Numbered from the stretch's first letter, positions 16,564-26,108 are shown. The stretch: DNA of 37,506 nucleotides from Candidatus Methylomirabilota bacterium (GCA_022614955.1 JAKEHP010000163.1:1-37506); one strand, 5' to 3'. Program-made: numbers and translations. The notes: generated by a model from the sequence alone, not told the origin.

Positions 16564-17674
16564 CCAGCTTCTCCACCATGGATTCCACCCCGTAGGCCAG
16601 CGCGCGGCGGCGACCCACCGCCCCCATCCGGGCCGCCAGCGCGCCGTCCGCCAGGAGCTTCCCGATCGCGCCCGAGAGGCCCGCCACATCCCCCGCCTCC
16701 ACCAGCAGTCCGCACTCGCCGTCGGCAATGACGGACGGGATGCCGCCCACCCTGGTCCCAATGACCGGCACCCCAGCCGCCATGGCCTCGACGAGGACCC
16801 GGCCCATCCCTTCGTTTGCCGACGGCAGGACGAAGACGTTCAGGGCGCCCACGATCCGGGGAATGTCATCGCGCCACCCGAGGAACCGCACCCGATCGCC
16901 CACGCCGGCCTGCCGAGCCGCCGCGGCGAGGGCGGGGGCCTCCGGCCCGTCACCGACCAGCAGGCAGGCGACATCGGGGCGCGTCAGGCGGGCCACAGCC
17001 GCAATCAGGTCCTGGTACCGCTTGACCTTTGCTAGGCGGCCCACCGAGCCGACCAGCGGGGCGCCGGACGGACAGCCCAACTCGCGACGGAGCCCATCCG
17101 GGTCGGGGGCCACGGCCTGGAACCGCTCCAGCGGCACGCCGCTGTGGATGGCCACCCACTGGTCCCTCCGACCCACGCCTCGGGCGAGGTGCTCCTCAAT
17201 CTCCCGCGGGGTGAGCGCCACCAGGCGCGTTGTGATCCGGGCCGTGATCCGCTCCAGCATGGCGTAGAAGGTAGTGCGGGTCGGGGAAAAATGGCCGTAG
17301 AAGATGTGGCCGTGCGGGGTATGGACGAGCCGCTGGCAGCCGGCGAGGCGGGCGGCCCAACGCCCGAGGAATCCCGCCTTCGACTCGTGGGTATGGACGA
17401 TTGTCGGCGGGTCGCGGCGGAGTGCGCGGACGAGATGGCCCCAGGCTGTGAGGTCGCGAGCCGGTCGGACTTCGCGGCGGAGCGCCGGCAGGATCGTCAC
17501 CCTGATGCCGGCCGCCTCCACCCGCCCCAGGAGATTCGAGGGCCGGTCGTCCCCTGGACCGGTCAGCACGGTCACCCGGTAGCCACGTGCCGCCAGCCCG
17601 AGGGCCGACGACAGCGTGTTCTCGGCGGAACCCCCGCGGTCCAGGCGGGTGATAATGTGGACCACGTGGGTCAC
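16535..17674 (-). CDS. Glycosyltransferase family 4 (GT-B)
   Basis: VVHIITRLDRGGSAENTLSSALGLAARGYRVTVLTG...VGSVGRLAKVKRYQDLIAAVARL...VFVLPSANEGMGRVLVEAMAAGVPVIGTRVGGIPSVI. GTG start 17674 with GTGA overlap. Confidence 0.92.
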   Translation of the reverse strand: MTHVVHIITRLDRGGSAENTLSSALGLAARGYRVTVLTGPGDDRPSNLLGRVEAAGIRVTILPALRREVRPARDLTAWGHLVRALRRDPPTIVHTHESKAGFLGRWAARLAGCQRLVHTPHGHIFYGHFSPTRTTFYAMLERITARITTRLVALTPREIEEHLARGVGRRDQWVAIHSGVPLERFQAVAPDPDGLRRELGCPSGAPLVGSVGRLAKVKRYQDLIAAVARLTRPDVACLLVGDGPEAPALAAAARQAGVGDRVRFLGWRDDIPRIVGALNVFVLPSANEGMGRVLVEAMAAGVPVIGTRVGGIPSVIADGECGLLVEAGDVAGLSGAIGKLLADGALAARMGAVGRRRALAYGVESMVEKLDGLYRELLA

Positions 17675-19680
17675 GGAGCGCCCTCCGGGAGCTTCTCCGC
17701 CTCGGCCTCGAGCGAGGCACCCCAGAGCAGGCGGCCGCCAGAGAGCCAGGCCGCGGCCCCTGCCAGCCCGACGAGCCCCACCCGGATGAATCCGGCCAGG
17801 GGCCCGAAGTGCGCGGCGACCCCGGCCCCCTCGGCGACGGCCGCGTTCCGCAGGGCGAGGACCCTGAACCCCTGGGACAGGAGAGCCGCCCTCAGGCTCG
17901 CGGGAGTGAAACCGTACCCGTGCAGAACGGCCAGGCCGCCCAGGCCGAGTCGGGCGGTGGCCCGGATCCACCTGGCGTGCAAGGCAGCGTTGGGCACGCG
18001 CAGCAGCAGGCGTCCGCCCGGACGGAGGGCCGCTCGGGCTGCCCCCAGGAGCGCGGCGGGGTCGGGCGCCTGGTCCAAGACATTCACGAGACTCACCACG
18101 TCGTAGGCACCCACGGGCAACGGATCGGTCCCGGGATCGCGGAGGGTGATCCCGTGGCGCGTCCGCGCCCAGGCCCGGCTCTCGGTCGAGAGCTCCGTCC
18201 CGTCCGCCTCCCAGCCCGCCTCGCGGGCTATCCGAACGAACAGGCCGCTTCCCGCGCCAAGGTCCAGCAGCCGGCGCCCCCGGGCGGGCCCGAGGGGCTT
18301 TAGGAGGGCGGCGAACATCGCCCGCCGACGGGGATGATCCGACCCCGCCAGGAAGCTCGCGGCATACTCGTCGCGGTAGAACCGGCTGAGCCCCTCCCGA
18401 TCCGGGGCCGGCCGGCGGCGGAGTGTTCCGCATCCCGCGCACGCGTCGTACCTACGCCCGGGGACCTGGAGGACAGGCCGGGCGGCCGCCGTCCCGCAGA
18501 AGGGACAGGGACGGGGCGCCAGGTCGCGGACCAGGCCCTCCAGCGCCTCCACGGCCCGTTCCCAATCGTAGGTCAGCGCGTAATCCCGGCAGGCCCGCCG
18601 GAGGGCCGCGGCTGCCGCCGGGTCCGCCGCGGCCGCGCGCAGGCGCGCGAGGATCCCCTCTGAGAGCGGCGCCGGTCCGACACCGGAAAGGAGGAGCCCG
18701 GCCCCGAGCGGCCCCAGGAGCTCCGGCGTCGCCCCCACCGGCGTCCCCACCACGGGGGTCCCGCAGGCCAGCGCCTCCACGGTCACCAGGCCGAACCCTT
18801 CCAGCATCCGCGTCGGGAGGACGAACAGGTCCGCCGCCCGGAGCAGGTCCGGCAGGTGCTCCTCGGGCACGTAGCCCAGGAACCGGGTCCGGGCGGCGAC
18901 CCCCACCGTTTCCGCCAGCCGCCCGAGGTCGCCCCGGAGCGGGCCATCGCCACCGATCAGGAGCATCGCCTCCGGGAAGGCCGCGGTGACGGCCGCCATC
19001 GCCCGGATCAGGTCGTCCAGGCCCATCCGGGGGACGAGATTCCGGACCGTGATCAGCAGGGGGCCGTCCGCGGGCAGGTCAAGGCGGCGGCGCAGGGCCG
19101 CGCGGTCCTCCGCGGGCCGAAAGACGGCCGGATCAACGCCGCCGGGAATCCGGAGGACATCCGCCGGGTCCAGGGTGTGGCACCGGGCGAGCTGGTCCCG
19201 GCTGAACTCGCTCAGGACCACGACCCGATCGGCCCGGGCCAGGACGGCCGCCTCGGTCCGGTGGAGCAGGGCAGCGGCTGCCCGGTTGACCGGGCCGGCC
19301 GGGTGCCGGGTCCGATACTCCTCCCCCGCGGAGGAGAGGAACACGTAGATGAGCGGGGCGCCTCCCCCCCGCGCCACGCCCGAGGCGGTGATGGGTTGGT
19401 AGGCAATCGTGACGTCCGCAGCCAGGTGCGCCGCCACCCGGCCGCCGCGCCGCGCTGCGCCGAACACCCACCCCCACGGGCGGCTTCGGTCAGCCGGGAG
19501 GTGGAGGACCTCGACCCCGTCGAGCCGGACGGCATCCGGCGCGTCCGGCCCGGGGGTTCGGCAGAGGACGGTCACCTCGTGCCCGCGCTTCTTCAGGCGG
19601 AGGGCGTGCTCGCGGAGCACCCGCTCCCCGCCCCCGAGGATGACGACGGGCGACACATCGGCGACCAGAAGGAGTCTCAC
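17671..19680 (-). CDS. Bifunctional GT4 glycosyltransferase - zinc-ribbon - SAM methyltransferase fusion (669 aa)
   Basis: N-terminal GT4 (VRLLLVADVSPVVILGGGERVLREHALRLKKRGHEVTVLCR...LFVLPTRMLEGFGLVTVEALACGTPVVGTPVGATPELL), then CPFC...CAGCG zinc ribbon, then Rossmann methyltransferase (GRRLLDLGAGSGLFVRIAREAGWEADGTELS). Single uninterrupted frame. GTG start 19680 with GTGA overlap to asnB. Confidence 0.9.
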   Translation of the reverse strand: MRLLLVADVSPVVILGGGERVLREHALRLKKRGHEVTVLCRTPGPDAPDAVRLDGVEVLHLPADRSRPWGWVFGAARRGGRVAAHLAADVTIAYQPITASGVARGGGAPLIYVFLSSAGEEYRTRHPAGPVNRAAAALLHRTEAAVLARADRVVVLSEFSRDQLARCHTLDPADVLRIPGGVDPAVFRPAEDRAALRRRLDLPADGPLLITVRNLVPRMGLDDLIRAMAAVTAAFPEAMLLIGGDGPLRGDLGRLAETVGVAARTRFLGYVPEEHLPDLLRAADLFVLPTRMLEGFGLVTVEALACGTPVVGTPVGATPELLGPLGAGLLLSGVGPAPLSEGILARLRAAAADPAAAAALRRACRDYALTYDWERAVEALEGLVRDLAPRPCPFCGTAAARPVLQVPGRRYDACAGCGTLRRRPAPDREGLSRFYRDEYAASFLAGSDHPRRRAMFAALLKPLGPARGRRLLDLGAGSGLFVRIAREAGWEADGTELSTESRAWARTRHGITLRDPGTDPLPVGAYDVVSLVNVLDQAPDPAALLGAARAALRPGGRLLLRVPNAALHARWIRATARLGLGGLAVLHGYGFTPASLRAALLSQGFRVLALRNAAVAEGAGVAAHFGPLAGFIRVGLVGLAGAAAWLSGGRLLWGASLEAEAEKLPEGAP

Positions 19681-21626
19681 GGCCTCTGCCTTCCTGGGGC
19701 CGCGGCATCGCGCGATCCCCGCGCCGGGAACACGAGCCCTGCCCCCGCCCCGGCGGGGCGCCCATCGAATACCCGACGGCACCAGGCCTCCAGGACCATG
19801 AGTGCCCAGAGCTGGTCCGCCCGGTTCCGGCGCCCGGTGAGGTGCTCGGCCTTCAGGGCCTCCACCACCTCGGGCCGAAACCAGCCGCGCCGCCGGATGC
19901 CGGCGGGGGAGAGGAGATCCTCCATCCGGTCCCGCCAGGAGGTCTGGAGCCAGCGGCCGATGGGGAGCATGAACCCCCGCTTCCGCCCGCGCAGGACCGC
20001 CGACGGGAGCAGGTCCGCGACGGCGGCCTTCAACAGCGCCTTCAGCCGGAAGCCTCGCGTCTTGAGGTGCGGGCGCAGACCCAGGCTGAACCCCACCAGC
20101 TCGTGGTCGCAGAACGGGGCCCGGACCTCCAGCGACGCCGCCATCCCCAGCCGGTCGGCCATGGCCAGGAGGTCGTCGGGAAGGTATCGCATCAGGTCCC
20201 ACCAGACGGCGAACACCTCGGGATCGGTCGGGGGTTCCGGGCCAGGGCGATCCGGCTGGATGAGCGGTGGGGGCGGCCCCGCCGCACGGATCCAGTCATC
20301 GGTGAAGAGGTCGAATGGCTGCTGGGTCGGGAAGAACTGCATCCAGCGCGCGTACCGGAACGTCGGGCCGGACTCCGGGTGCGCCGTGAACCGGCGGACC
20401 CAGCTCCCCAGATTGCGGCTGCTCATGGTCTCCGGGATCACCACCGGGACCGCCCGCGCCAGCGCCCGCCGCGCCGCCACCGGCAGGCGGTCGTACGCCC
20501 TGGCCAGCCGGATGCCGAGGTACCGGGGATAGCCGCCGAACAGTTCGTCCCCGCCGATCCCGGCCAGCGCCACCTTCACGTGGGCCGCGGTGGCGCGCGC
20601 CACAAGGAGGGTCAGCACCGCGGACGAATCGGCGAAGGGCTCGTCGAAGGCGTCCAGGACGTCCTCGAGCAGCTCGGGACGGTCCGGGTCCACGGCCAGC
20701 TCGGTGTGCACGGTCCCGTGGCGGGTCGCGACGGCGCGGGCCAGGTCTCGCTCGTCGAAGTCGGGCGCCCCCTCGAAGCCGACGGTGAACGTGCGGACCG
20801 GCTGGTCGCTGACCTCGCGGACCAGCCCGACGATGCTGCCGGAATCGATCCCGCCGCTGAGGAACACGCCCACCGGGACGTCGCTCTCCAGGCGCAGGCG
20901 GACCGCCTCGCGCAGGCGCTCCCGCGTGGCCGCCGTCGCCTCCGCGAAGGTCGCGGGGGCTGGACCGGGCCGGGGCTCCCAGTACCGGGACAAGGTCAGG
21001 ACACCCCGTTGCCAGACCCCGACGTGGGCGGCGGGGAGCTTCTGGACCGCACGGAACAGGCTCCGGTCCCCTGGCGTGTACCCGAAGGCAAGGTAGTGGT
21101 CCAGCGCGACCCGGTCCGGCTCCGTGGGCAGGTCCGGGTGGCAGCGCAGCGCCTTGATCTCGGACGCAAAGAGAAAGGTGTCGCCCACTCGGGCGGTGAA
21201 GAGCGGCTTCTTCCCCAGGCGGTCCCGGCCCAGGAGCAGTCTCCCCTCCGCCCTGTCCCAGCAGGCGAAGGCGAACATCCCCCGCAGGAACTCGACGCCG
21301 GCCAGGCCCAGGGCGGCCAGCGTTTGGAGGAGGACTTCGGTGTCGCTCTGGGTCCGGAAGCGGTGGCCGGCGGATTCCAGGTCCCGGCGGAGCGCGCGAT
21401 AGTTGTAGATCTCGCCGTTGAAGACCAGGGTGTAGCGCCCGTCCTCGCTGGTCATCGGCTGCTGGCCCGTCACGAGATCAATGATCGCGAGGCGGGTCAT
21501 CCCCAGCGCCACGCCGGGGTCCTCCCAGCGCCCGTCATCGTCCGGTCCCCGGTGCTTGAGGGCGGCCAGCATCCGGGACATGAGACCCGGTGGCGCGCTC
21601 CCGACGTACCCCGCGATCCCGCACAT
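19677..21626 (-). CDS. asnB: Asparagine synthase (glutamine-hydrolysing)-like amidotransferase
   Basis: MCGIAGYVGSAPPGLMSRMLAALKHRGPDDDGRW...VFNGEIYNYRALRRDLESAGHRFRTQSDTEVLLQ...VGVFLSGGIDSGSIVGL...GGDELFGGYPRY. Start MCGIAG at 21626 with TGATG junction. Confidence 0.95.
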   Translation of the reverse strand: MCGIAGYVGSAPPGLMSRMLAALKHRGPDDDGRWEDPGVALGMTRLAIIDLVTGQQPMTSEDGRYTLVFNGEIYNYRALRRDLESAGHRFRTQSDTEVLLQTLAALGLAGVEFLRGMFAFACWDRAEGRLLLGRDRLGKKPLFTARVGDTFLFASEIKALRCHPDLPTEPDRVALDHYLAFGYTPGDRSLFRAVQKLPAAHVGVWQRGVLTLSRYWEPRPGPAPATFAEATAATRERLREAVRLRLESDVPVGVFLSGGIDSGSIVGLVREVSDQPVRTFTVGFEGAPDFDERDLARAVATRHGTVHTELAVDPDRPELLEDVLDAFDEPFADSSAVLTLLVARATAAHVKVALAGIGGDELFGGYPRYLGIRLARAYDRLPVAARRALARAVPVVIPETMSSRNLGSWVRRFTAHPESGPTFRYARWMQFFPTQQPFDLFTDDWIRAAGPPPPLIQPDRPGPEPPTDPEVFAVWWDLMRYLPDDLLAMADRLGMAASLEVRAPFCDHELVGFSLGLRPHLKTRGFRLKALLKAAVADLLPSAVLRGRKRGFMLPIGRWLQTSWRDRMEDLLSPAGIRRRGWFRPEVVEALKAEHLTGRRNRADQLWALMVLEAWCRRVFDGRPAGAGAGLVFPARGSRDAAAPGRQRP

Positions 21627-22753
21627 CAGGCGATCCCCCGGCCCGCCGCGACCTGCTCCAAGACCGCCAGAACGACCGCCGCGAAGCGGCCGGAGGTGAA
21701 GGTGGCCGCGCGGGCCAGCCCCCGTTCCCGCAGGCGGTCGCGGGTGGATCCGTCGGTCAGGAGAGCCTCGAGAGCCGCGGCGAGCGCCGCCGGGTGCCGG
21801 GCGTTGACCAGGGAGGCGGCCTCCCCCACCACCTCCGGAAGGGCGGCTGCGTCGCTGCACAGGACCGGGGCCCCACACGCCATCGCCTCCAGGGGCGGAA
21901 GGCCGAACCCCTCGGCCAGGCTGGGGAAGCAGAAGAGGGTGGCCCCGGAGTAGAGGGCCGGCAGGTCGGCGTCGGGGACCGGGCCCAGGAAGCGGACTGC
22001 CTGCGTGAGGCCGCGCGCCGCCGCCCACGCCCTGAGCGGCCCGGCGCCGGTCCCCCGGGCGCCGGCCAGGGCCAGCGACACGCGGGTCCGCAGGGCAGCA
22101 GGCAACGCCGCGTAGGCTTCCAGGAGCCCGCCCACGTTCTTGTGAGGCCGGAAGTTCCCCACGTACAGGACGTAGTCGCCCTCCAGGCCGTAGCGGGCAA
22201 CCACGGGCCGGACGAGGTGCGGCGGGATGGGCCGGAAGCGGGGGGAGACACCGAGCGGGGTGACGACCACCCGCCCGGCCTGGAGCTTGAAACGCCCGAG
22301 GATATCGCGGCGGGACCACTCCGAGTCGGTGAGGACGGCGGCGGCCCGCCGGGCCATGAGCGTCGCCCCCACCCCGAAGAGGAGCCGGTAGAGGGCCGTC
22401 GCGTGCCGGGGGGTCGGCGGGTATTCCAGGAAGAGGAGATCGTGGATGGTGATTACCCCCGGGCACGGGCAGGCCAGGGGCATCTTGTAGTAGGGGGAGA
22501 GGAATATCTCCGCCCCATCGGCTCGCACCCCCCTGGCCAGGCTGACCTGGTCAAACCAGAGGCGGAAGGGCTCCGGAAGCCGCCGGACCATCAGCGCCCC
22601 GCTGGAGGGGAGGGCCGTGTCGGCGTTCCCGTAGAGCAGGAGCTTGAGCCCGGGGCGCTGCCGGGGCGCCTCACCCAGGAACATCTCCAGGAACGTCCCG
22701 ATGCCGGTCCGCCGGCCAGGCTCCCACTCGCGGATGTCCACGCCCAGGCGCAT
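21626..22753 (-). CDS. Glycosyltransferase family 4 (mannosyltransferase-like)
   Basis: MRLGVDIREWEPGRRTGIGTFLEMFL...ITIHDLLFLEYP...LYVGNFRPHKNVGGLLEAYA...FPSLAEGFGLPPLEAMACGAPVLCSDAAALPEVVG. ATG 22753 has GAGG upstream. Confidence 0.93.
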   Translation of the reverse strand: MRLGVDIREWEPGRRTGIGTFLEMFLGEAPRQRPGLKLLLYGNADTALPSSGALMVRRLPEPFRLWFDQVSLARGVRADGAEIFLSPYYKMPLACPCPGVITIHDLLFLEYPPTPRHATALYRLLFGVGATLMARRAAAVLTDSEWSRRDILGRFKLQAGRVVVTPLGVSPRFRPIPPHLVRPVVARYGLEGDYVLYVGNFRPHKNVGGLLEAYAALPAALRTRVSLALAGARGTGAGPLRAWAAARGLTQAVRFLGPVPDADLPALYSGATLFCFPSLAEGFGLPPLEAMACGAPVLCSDAAALPEVVGEAASLVNARHPAALAAALEALLTDGSTRDRLRERGLARAATFTSGRFAAVVLAVLEQVAAGRGIA

Positions 22754-22865
22754 CGTTTGAACCTCGATCCCCGCGGCCGCGGTCCTCACCCCGGCCACCT
22801 CAGGCCTCGCGTGCGTATCCCCGTTGCCAGCTCGCGGCGACCGCTCCCCATTCGCATGACCCGCG

Positions 22866-24170
22866 TCATGGCGTGGCAGCCGCCGGTTTGCGCGCCTTGA
22901 AGATCATCTCGCAGAACCCGACGTACCGGCAGTCCAGGATCTCGTAGCCCGCGGCCTGAAGCCGCCTCGTCACGCCTTCGCGGGTATAGTGGGTGATGTG
23001 CTCCCTGGCGTAGGCCCCGGGCAGCACCTTCCCGTAGATCCACTCCAGGACCCACCAGAGCCACCGGCCGTAATCCGGGGTGCCCAGGATCAGGATCCCC
23101 CCGGGCCGAAGGACCCGCCACATCTCGGTCCAGATATCCGGCTTGTCCGGGACGTGCTCGATCACCTCGGAGTTGATCACGGAGGGGAAGCTTTCGTCGC
23201 GGAACGGCAACTGCTGGCACGTCCCCCGGACCAGCTGGCGGTGGCGCGGGCGGAGCCAGCGCAGCTTGTTCTCGAGGATGTCCATCCCGACGGCATCCGG
23301 CAGGTCCAGGATGATGCGGCTCGAGCCGCAGCCGATGTCCAGGATTCCCTCGCGCCCCTCCAGATACCCCAGGATGATCCGATGGCGCGTCCGTTGCCAG
23401 TAGCGCTGCGGCCAGATGGGACTGTCGAAGGCGCGGGAATCGTAGTCGGCGGCGGCCACCGAGTTCCGGAGCCGCCACATGCGAGCCAGCGTCTTCAGCA
23501 AGGCCCAGCCGAACTTGGCGAGCCGGGCGTGCGAGCGGCCGGCGCCACGGGCCATGTAGTGGAACGGGACCTCCTGGATCCGCCAGCCTTCGGCGTGGAC
23601 CCGGATCAGGATTTCCTCGAGCACGTCGAAGTCTCGCGCCTGGAGCTGCAGCCCCGCCAGGACATCCCGACGGTACATCCGGAACCCGCTGGACAGGTCT
23701 CGGAGCGGTAGCGAGAGCGCCCGGCGGTAGGTCCGGTTCAGGATGTGGCTCAGCAGGCGACGAAAGCGACCCATGTCGGCCTTTCCCCCGGCCACGTAGC
23801 GCGAGGCGATCAGCACCTCCGCTTCCTTTCGTCGCTTCCAGAATTCCTCCAGGAACACCGGCCGATGCGACAGGTCGGCGTCCATGGTGACGATGTACGG
23901 GGCCGTGGTGGCCGCGAATCCGGCCCGGAGCGCCCCACCGTAGCCCCGCTCCTGCTGGAGCACGACGCGGGCCTCCCGGCGTTCCGCTGCGTCGCGCGTC
24001 CCGTCGTGCGAGCCGCCGTCCACCACCACGACCTCGGCCCGGAGATCGAGGCCGGTGAGCACCTCCTTCAGCGCGGGGAGCAGCAGCTCCAGGTTCTCCC
24101 GCTCGTTTAACGCCGGGATGACCACGGCCATCTTGGGTGGATTCCCGGGGCTGCCGGCGCTCCGGTTCAT
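22866..24170 (-). CDS. GT2 glycosyltransferase - SAM methyltransferase fusion (434 aa)
   Basis: N-terminal MAVVIPALNERENLELLLPALKEVL...VVVDGGSHDGTRDAA...GYGGALRAGFAATTAPYIVTMDADLSHRP (DPM1-like), C-terminal ILDIGCGSSRIILDLPDAVGMDILENKLRWLRPRHRQLVRGTCQQLPFRDESFPSVINSEVIEHVPD (class I methyltransferase). ATGA overlap with upstream gene. Confidence 0.92.
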   Translation of the reverse strand: MNRSAGSPGNPPKMAVVIPALNERENLELLLPALKEVLTGLDLRAEVVVVDGGSHDGTRDAAERREARVVLQQERGYGGALRAGFAATTAPYIVTMDADLSHRPVFLEEFWKRRKEAEVLIASRYVAGGKADMGRFRRLLSHILNRTYRRALSLPLRDLSSGFRMYRRDVLAGLQLQARDFDVLEEILIRVHAEGWRIQEVPFHYMARGAGRSHARLAKFGWALLKTLARMWRLRNSVAAADYDSRAFDSPIWPQRYWQRTRHRIILGYLEGREGILDIGCGSSRIILDLPDAVGMDILENKLRWLRPRHRQLVRGTCQQLPFRDESFPSVINSEVIEHVPDKPDIWTEMWRVLRPGGILILGTPDYGRWLWWVLEWIYGKVLPGAYAREHITHYTREGVTRRLQAAGYEILDCRYVGFCEMIFKARKPAAATP

Positions 24171-25003
24171 CCGCCTGCCCCCCTCACCGGCGTCTCGGGC
24201 TTCCGGGCGGTAAGCTCGAGGGCCATCCCCCAGTTGAGCCCCGTCAGCCGGAACCAGCCATAGGCCAGCCCGTTGACCATCCGCTTCCCCCATACCGCCG
24301 CCGCACCCCGGTCGAGGCCAACCTCGACGACCTCGAAGGGGGCCGAGGCCACCAGCGTGCGGAGGGTGCGGGCCGAGAAGTGAAACAGATGCACTTCGCG
24401 CTCGCCCGGCTCGTAGAGACGCGGCGGGCGGCGGCGCGCGAGCAAGTAGGCGGCGCGGAAGATGTGGTCCTCCAGGTTCGGCGTGGCGAGAACAAGCCAG
24501 CCGCCCGGCCGCAGCACGCGGTACATCTCCTCGACGACCCGCCGGGGGTGGGACGCGTGCTCGATCGCGTGCCAGCAGGTGACGAGGTCGAAGGCTCCCG
24601 CGGGGAAGTTGGCCTCCCAGATCTCACCCTCCAGCACCCGAAGCCCGTTGCCCCCCGCCGCCCTGGCGGCGTACGGAGAGAGCTCCGTCCCGGTCACCTC
24701 CCACCCCCGCGATTGCGCCAGGCGGAGGAACACCCCGGTTCCGCACCCCACGTCCAGGAGCCCGCCGGGCGGCGATGCAAGCGCCTCCACCCGTCCCATC
24801 CGCCGCCCCCAGATCCGCGCCCGTCGCCGGGCCTGACCCTCCCAGGCCCGGTAGTAGGCCTCGTCGTAGGCCCGCTCGAGCGACGGCCGCAGCGGCTGCG
24901 GCGTGACAAAGACCAGGCCGCAGGCGCAGCGGACCACGCGCGTCGCCGCGACCTCCTCCAGTGTCTCCCAGCGCGTGCCGCCGCAGAGGTCACACCCCTC
25001 CAC
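24167..25003 (-). CDS. SAM-dependent methyltransferase with N-terminal zinc ribbon
   Basis: CDLCGGTRWETLEEVAATRVVRCACGLVFVTPQP...GLLDVGCGTGVFLRLAQSRGWEVTGTELSPYAARAA...CWHAIEHASHPRRVVEEMYRVLRPGGWLVLATPN. Likely GTG start at 25003. Confidence 0.9.
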   Translation of the reverse strand: MEGCDLCGGTRWETLEEVAATRVVRCACGLVFVTPQPLRPSLERAYDEAYYRAWEGQARRRARIWGRRMGRVEALASPPGGLLDVGCGTGVFLRLAQSRGWEVTGTELSPYAARAAGGNGLRVLEGEIWEANFPAGAFDLVTCWHAIEHASHPRRVVEEMYRVLRPGGWLVLATPNLEDHIFRAAYLLARRRPPRLYEPGEREVHLFHFSARTLRTLVASAPFEVVEVGLDRGAAAVWGKRMVNGLAYGWFRLTGLNWGMALELTARKPETPVRGAGG

Positions 25004-26108
25004 GATCCGCTCCCAGGAGCTCCCGGTAGAGAGCCTCCACGGCCTCCACATGGCGCGAGAGGCTGAACTCGGTCTCCGCCCGCCGGCGCCCGGCTGCCGC
25101 GAGGCGCGCCGCGCGGCCTGGATCCTCCAGGAGAGCGAGCACGGCTTCGGCGAGCGCCTTGGGCTGCGCGGGCGGGACCAGGAGACCCGTCTCGTCGTGG
25201 AGCACGATCTCGGGGACCCCACCCGCGTCGGTCGCCACGACCGCCCTGGCCATGGCCATGGCCTCGATCAGCACTCGACCGAAATGCTCTCCCAGAGACG
25301 GGAGCACAAAGAGATTGCAGAGCGCCAGCAGGTCGGGGACATCCTCGCGCCAGCCGGGAAAGTGGATCTGCCCCTCCAGGCCGAGGCGTCGGCGCTGCTC
25401 CTCCAGCTCCCCCCTCAGCTCCCCGTCCCCCACCAGGACCCAGTGGACCCCCGGCACGGCCGCCTCGACCAGCCGGGCCGCCTCCAGCAGATGGGCGTAC
25501 CCCTTGTACGGGACGAAGCGACCCACGCTCCCGACCACGGGCGCGTCCTCCGGCAGACCGAGGGACGCGCGGAGCGTCGGCGGGGGCCGCCGGGGGCTGA
25601 ACCGGCCGAAGTCCACCCCGTTGTAGATGCAGCGCACCTTGCTCGGCGGCGCCCAGTCCAGCCGGCGCCCGACCGCCTTTGAGTTGACGATCACGGCGCG
25701 CGCCAGCCTGGCGAGCAGACGGTCGAGGAGGCCGCCACGGTCGGCGACGCGAACGTGCCAGATGACCGGCCGGCGCGTGAGCCGTCCCGCCAGGCCAGCG
25801 TAGGCCATGGCGCGCGACCCGTTCGCGTGCAGGAGGCACGCACCGGTGCTCCGGGCCAGACGTCGCAGGGCCGCCGCGCTCCGGAGCATGCCCGGCCCCG
25901 GGCAGCGCAGGCCTGGCAGCGGGATGACGTGCGTGGGGAGCCCGAGGGCGCGGCACCCTTCCGCCACCGCCCCCTCGCACGGCAGCACCACCATCGGGGC
26001 CCAGCGCGACCGGTCCAGTCCCCCGAGGAGCGCAAGGAGGCTCACCTCGCCCCCTCCTACGATGTCGCCGTGATTCGACACCACGAGCACGGTGCGCGTC
26101 TCGGCCAT
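24990..26108 (-). CDS. Glycosyltransferase family 4
   Basis: MAETRTVLVVSNHGDIVGGGEVSLLALLGGLDRSRW...VGSVGRFVPYKGYAHLLEAARLV...LFVLPSLGEHFGRVLIEAMAMARAVVATDAGGVPEIV. TGATG junction at 26108. Confidence 0.92.
   Translation of the reverse strand: MAETRTVLVVSNHGDIVGGGEVSLLALLGGLDRSRWAPMVVLPCEGAVAEGCRALGLPTHVIPLPGLRCPGPGMLRSAAALRRLARSTGACLLHANGSRAMAYAGLAGRLTRRPVIWHVRVADRGGLLDRLLARLARAVIVNSKAVGRRLDWAPPSKVRCIYNGVDFGRFSPRRPPPTLRASLGLPEDAPVVGSVGRFVPYKGYAHLLEAARLVEAAVPGVHWVLVGDGELRGELEEQRRRLGLEGQIHFPGWREDVPDLLALCNLFVLPSLGEHFGRVLIEAMAMARAVVATDAGGVPEIVLHDETGLLVPPAQPKALAEAVLALLEDPGRAARLAAAGRRRAETEFSLSRHVEAVEALYRELLGADRGGV

Noticed and set aside
19842-21953. 703-aa plus-strand ORF, plus similar long antisense ORFs (154-1200, 4538-6139, 11622-12836, 12395-13654, 18856-20532, 28481-30256, 30532-31800)
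   Set aside because: All lie opposite well-supported minus-strand genes and have low-complexity, GC-driven composition without motifs.
22855-22870. Perfect inverted repeat CATGAC-CCGC-GTCATG at the end of the GT2-MT gene
   Set aside because: Only 6-bp arms; several such repeats are expected by chance in 37 kb. Not enough to call an operator or terminator.
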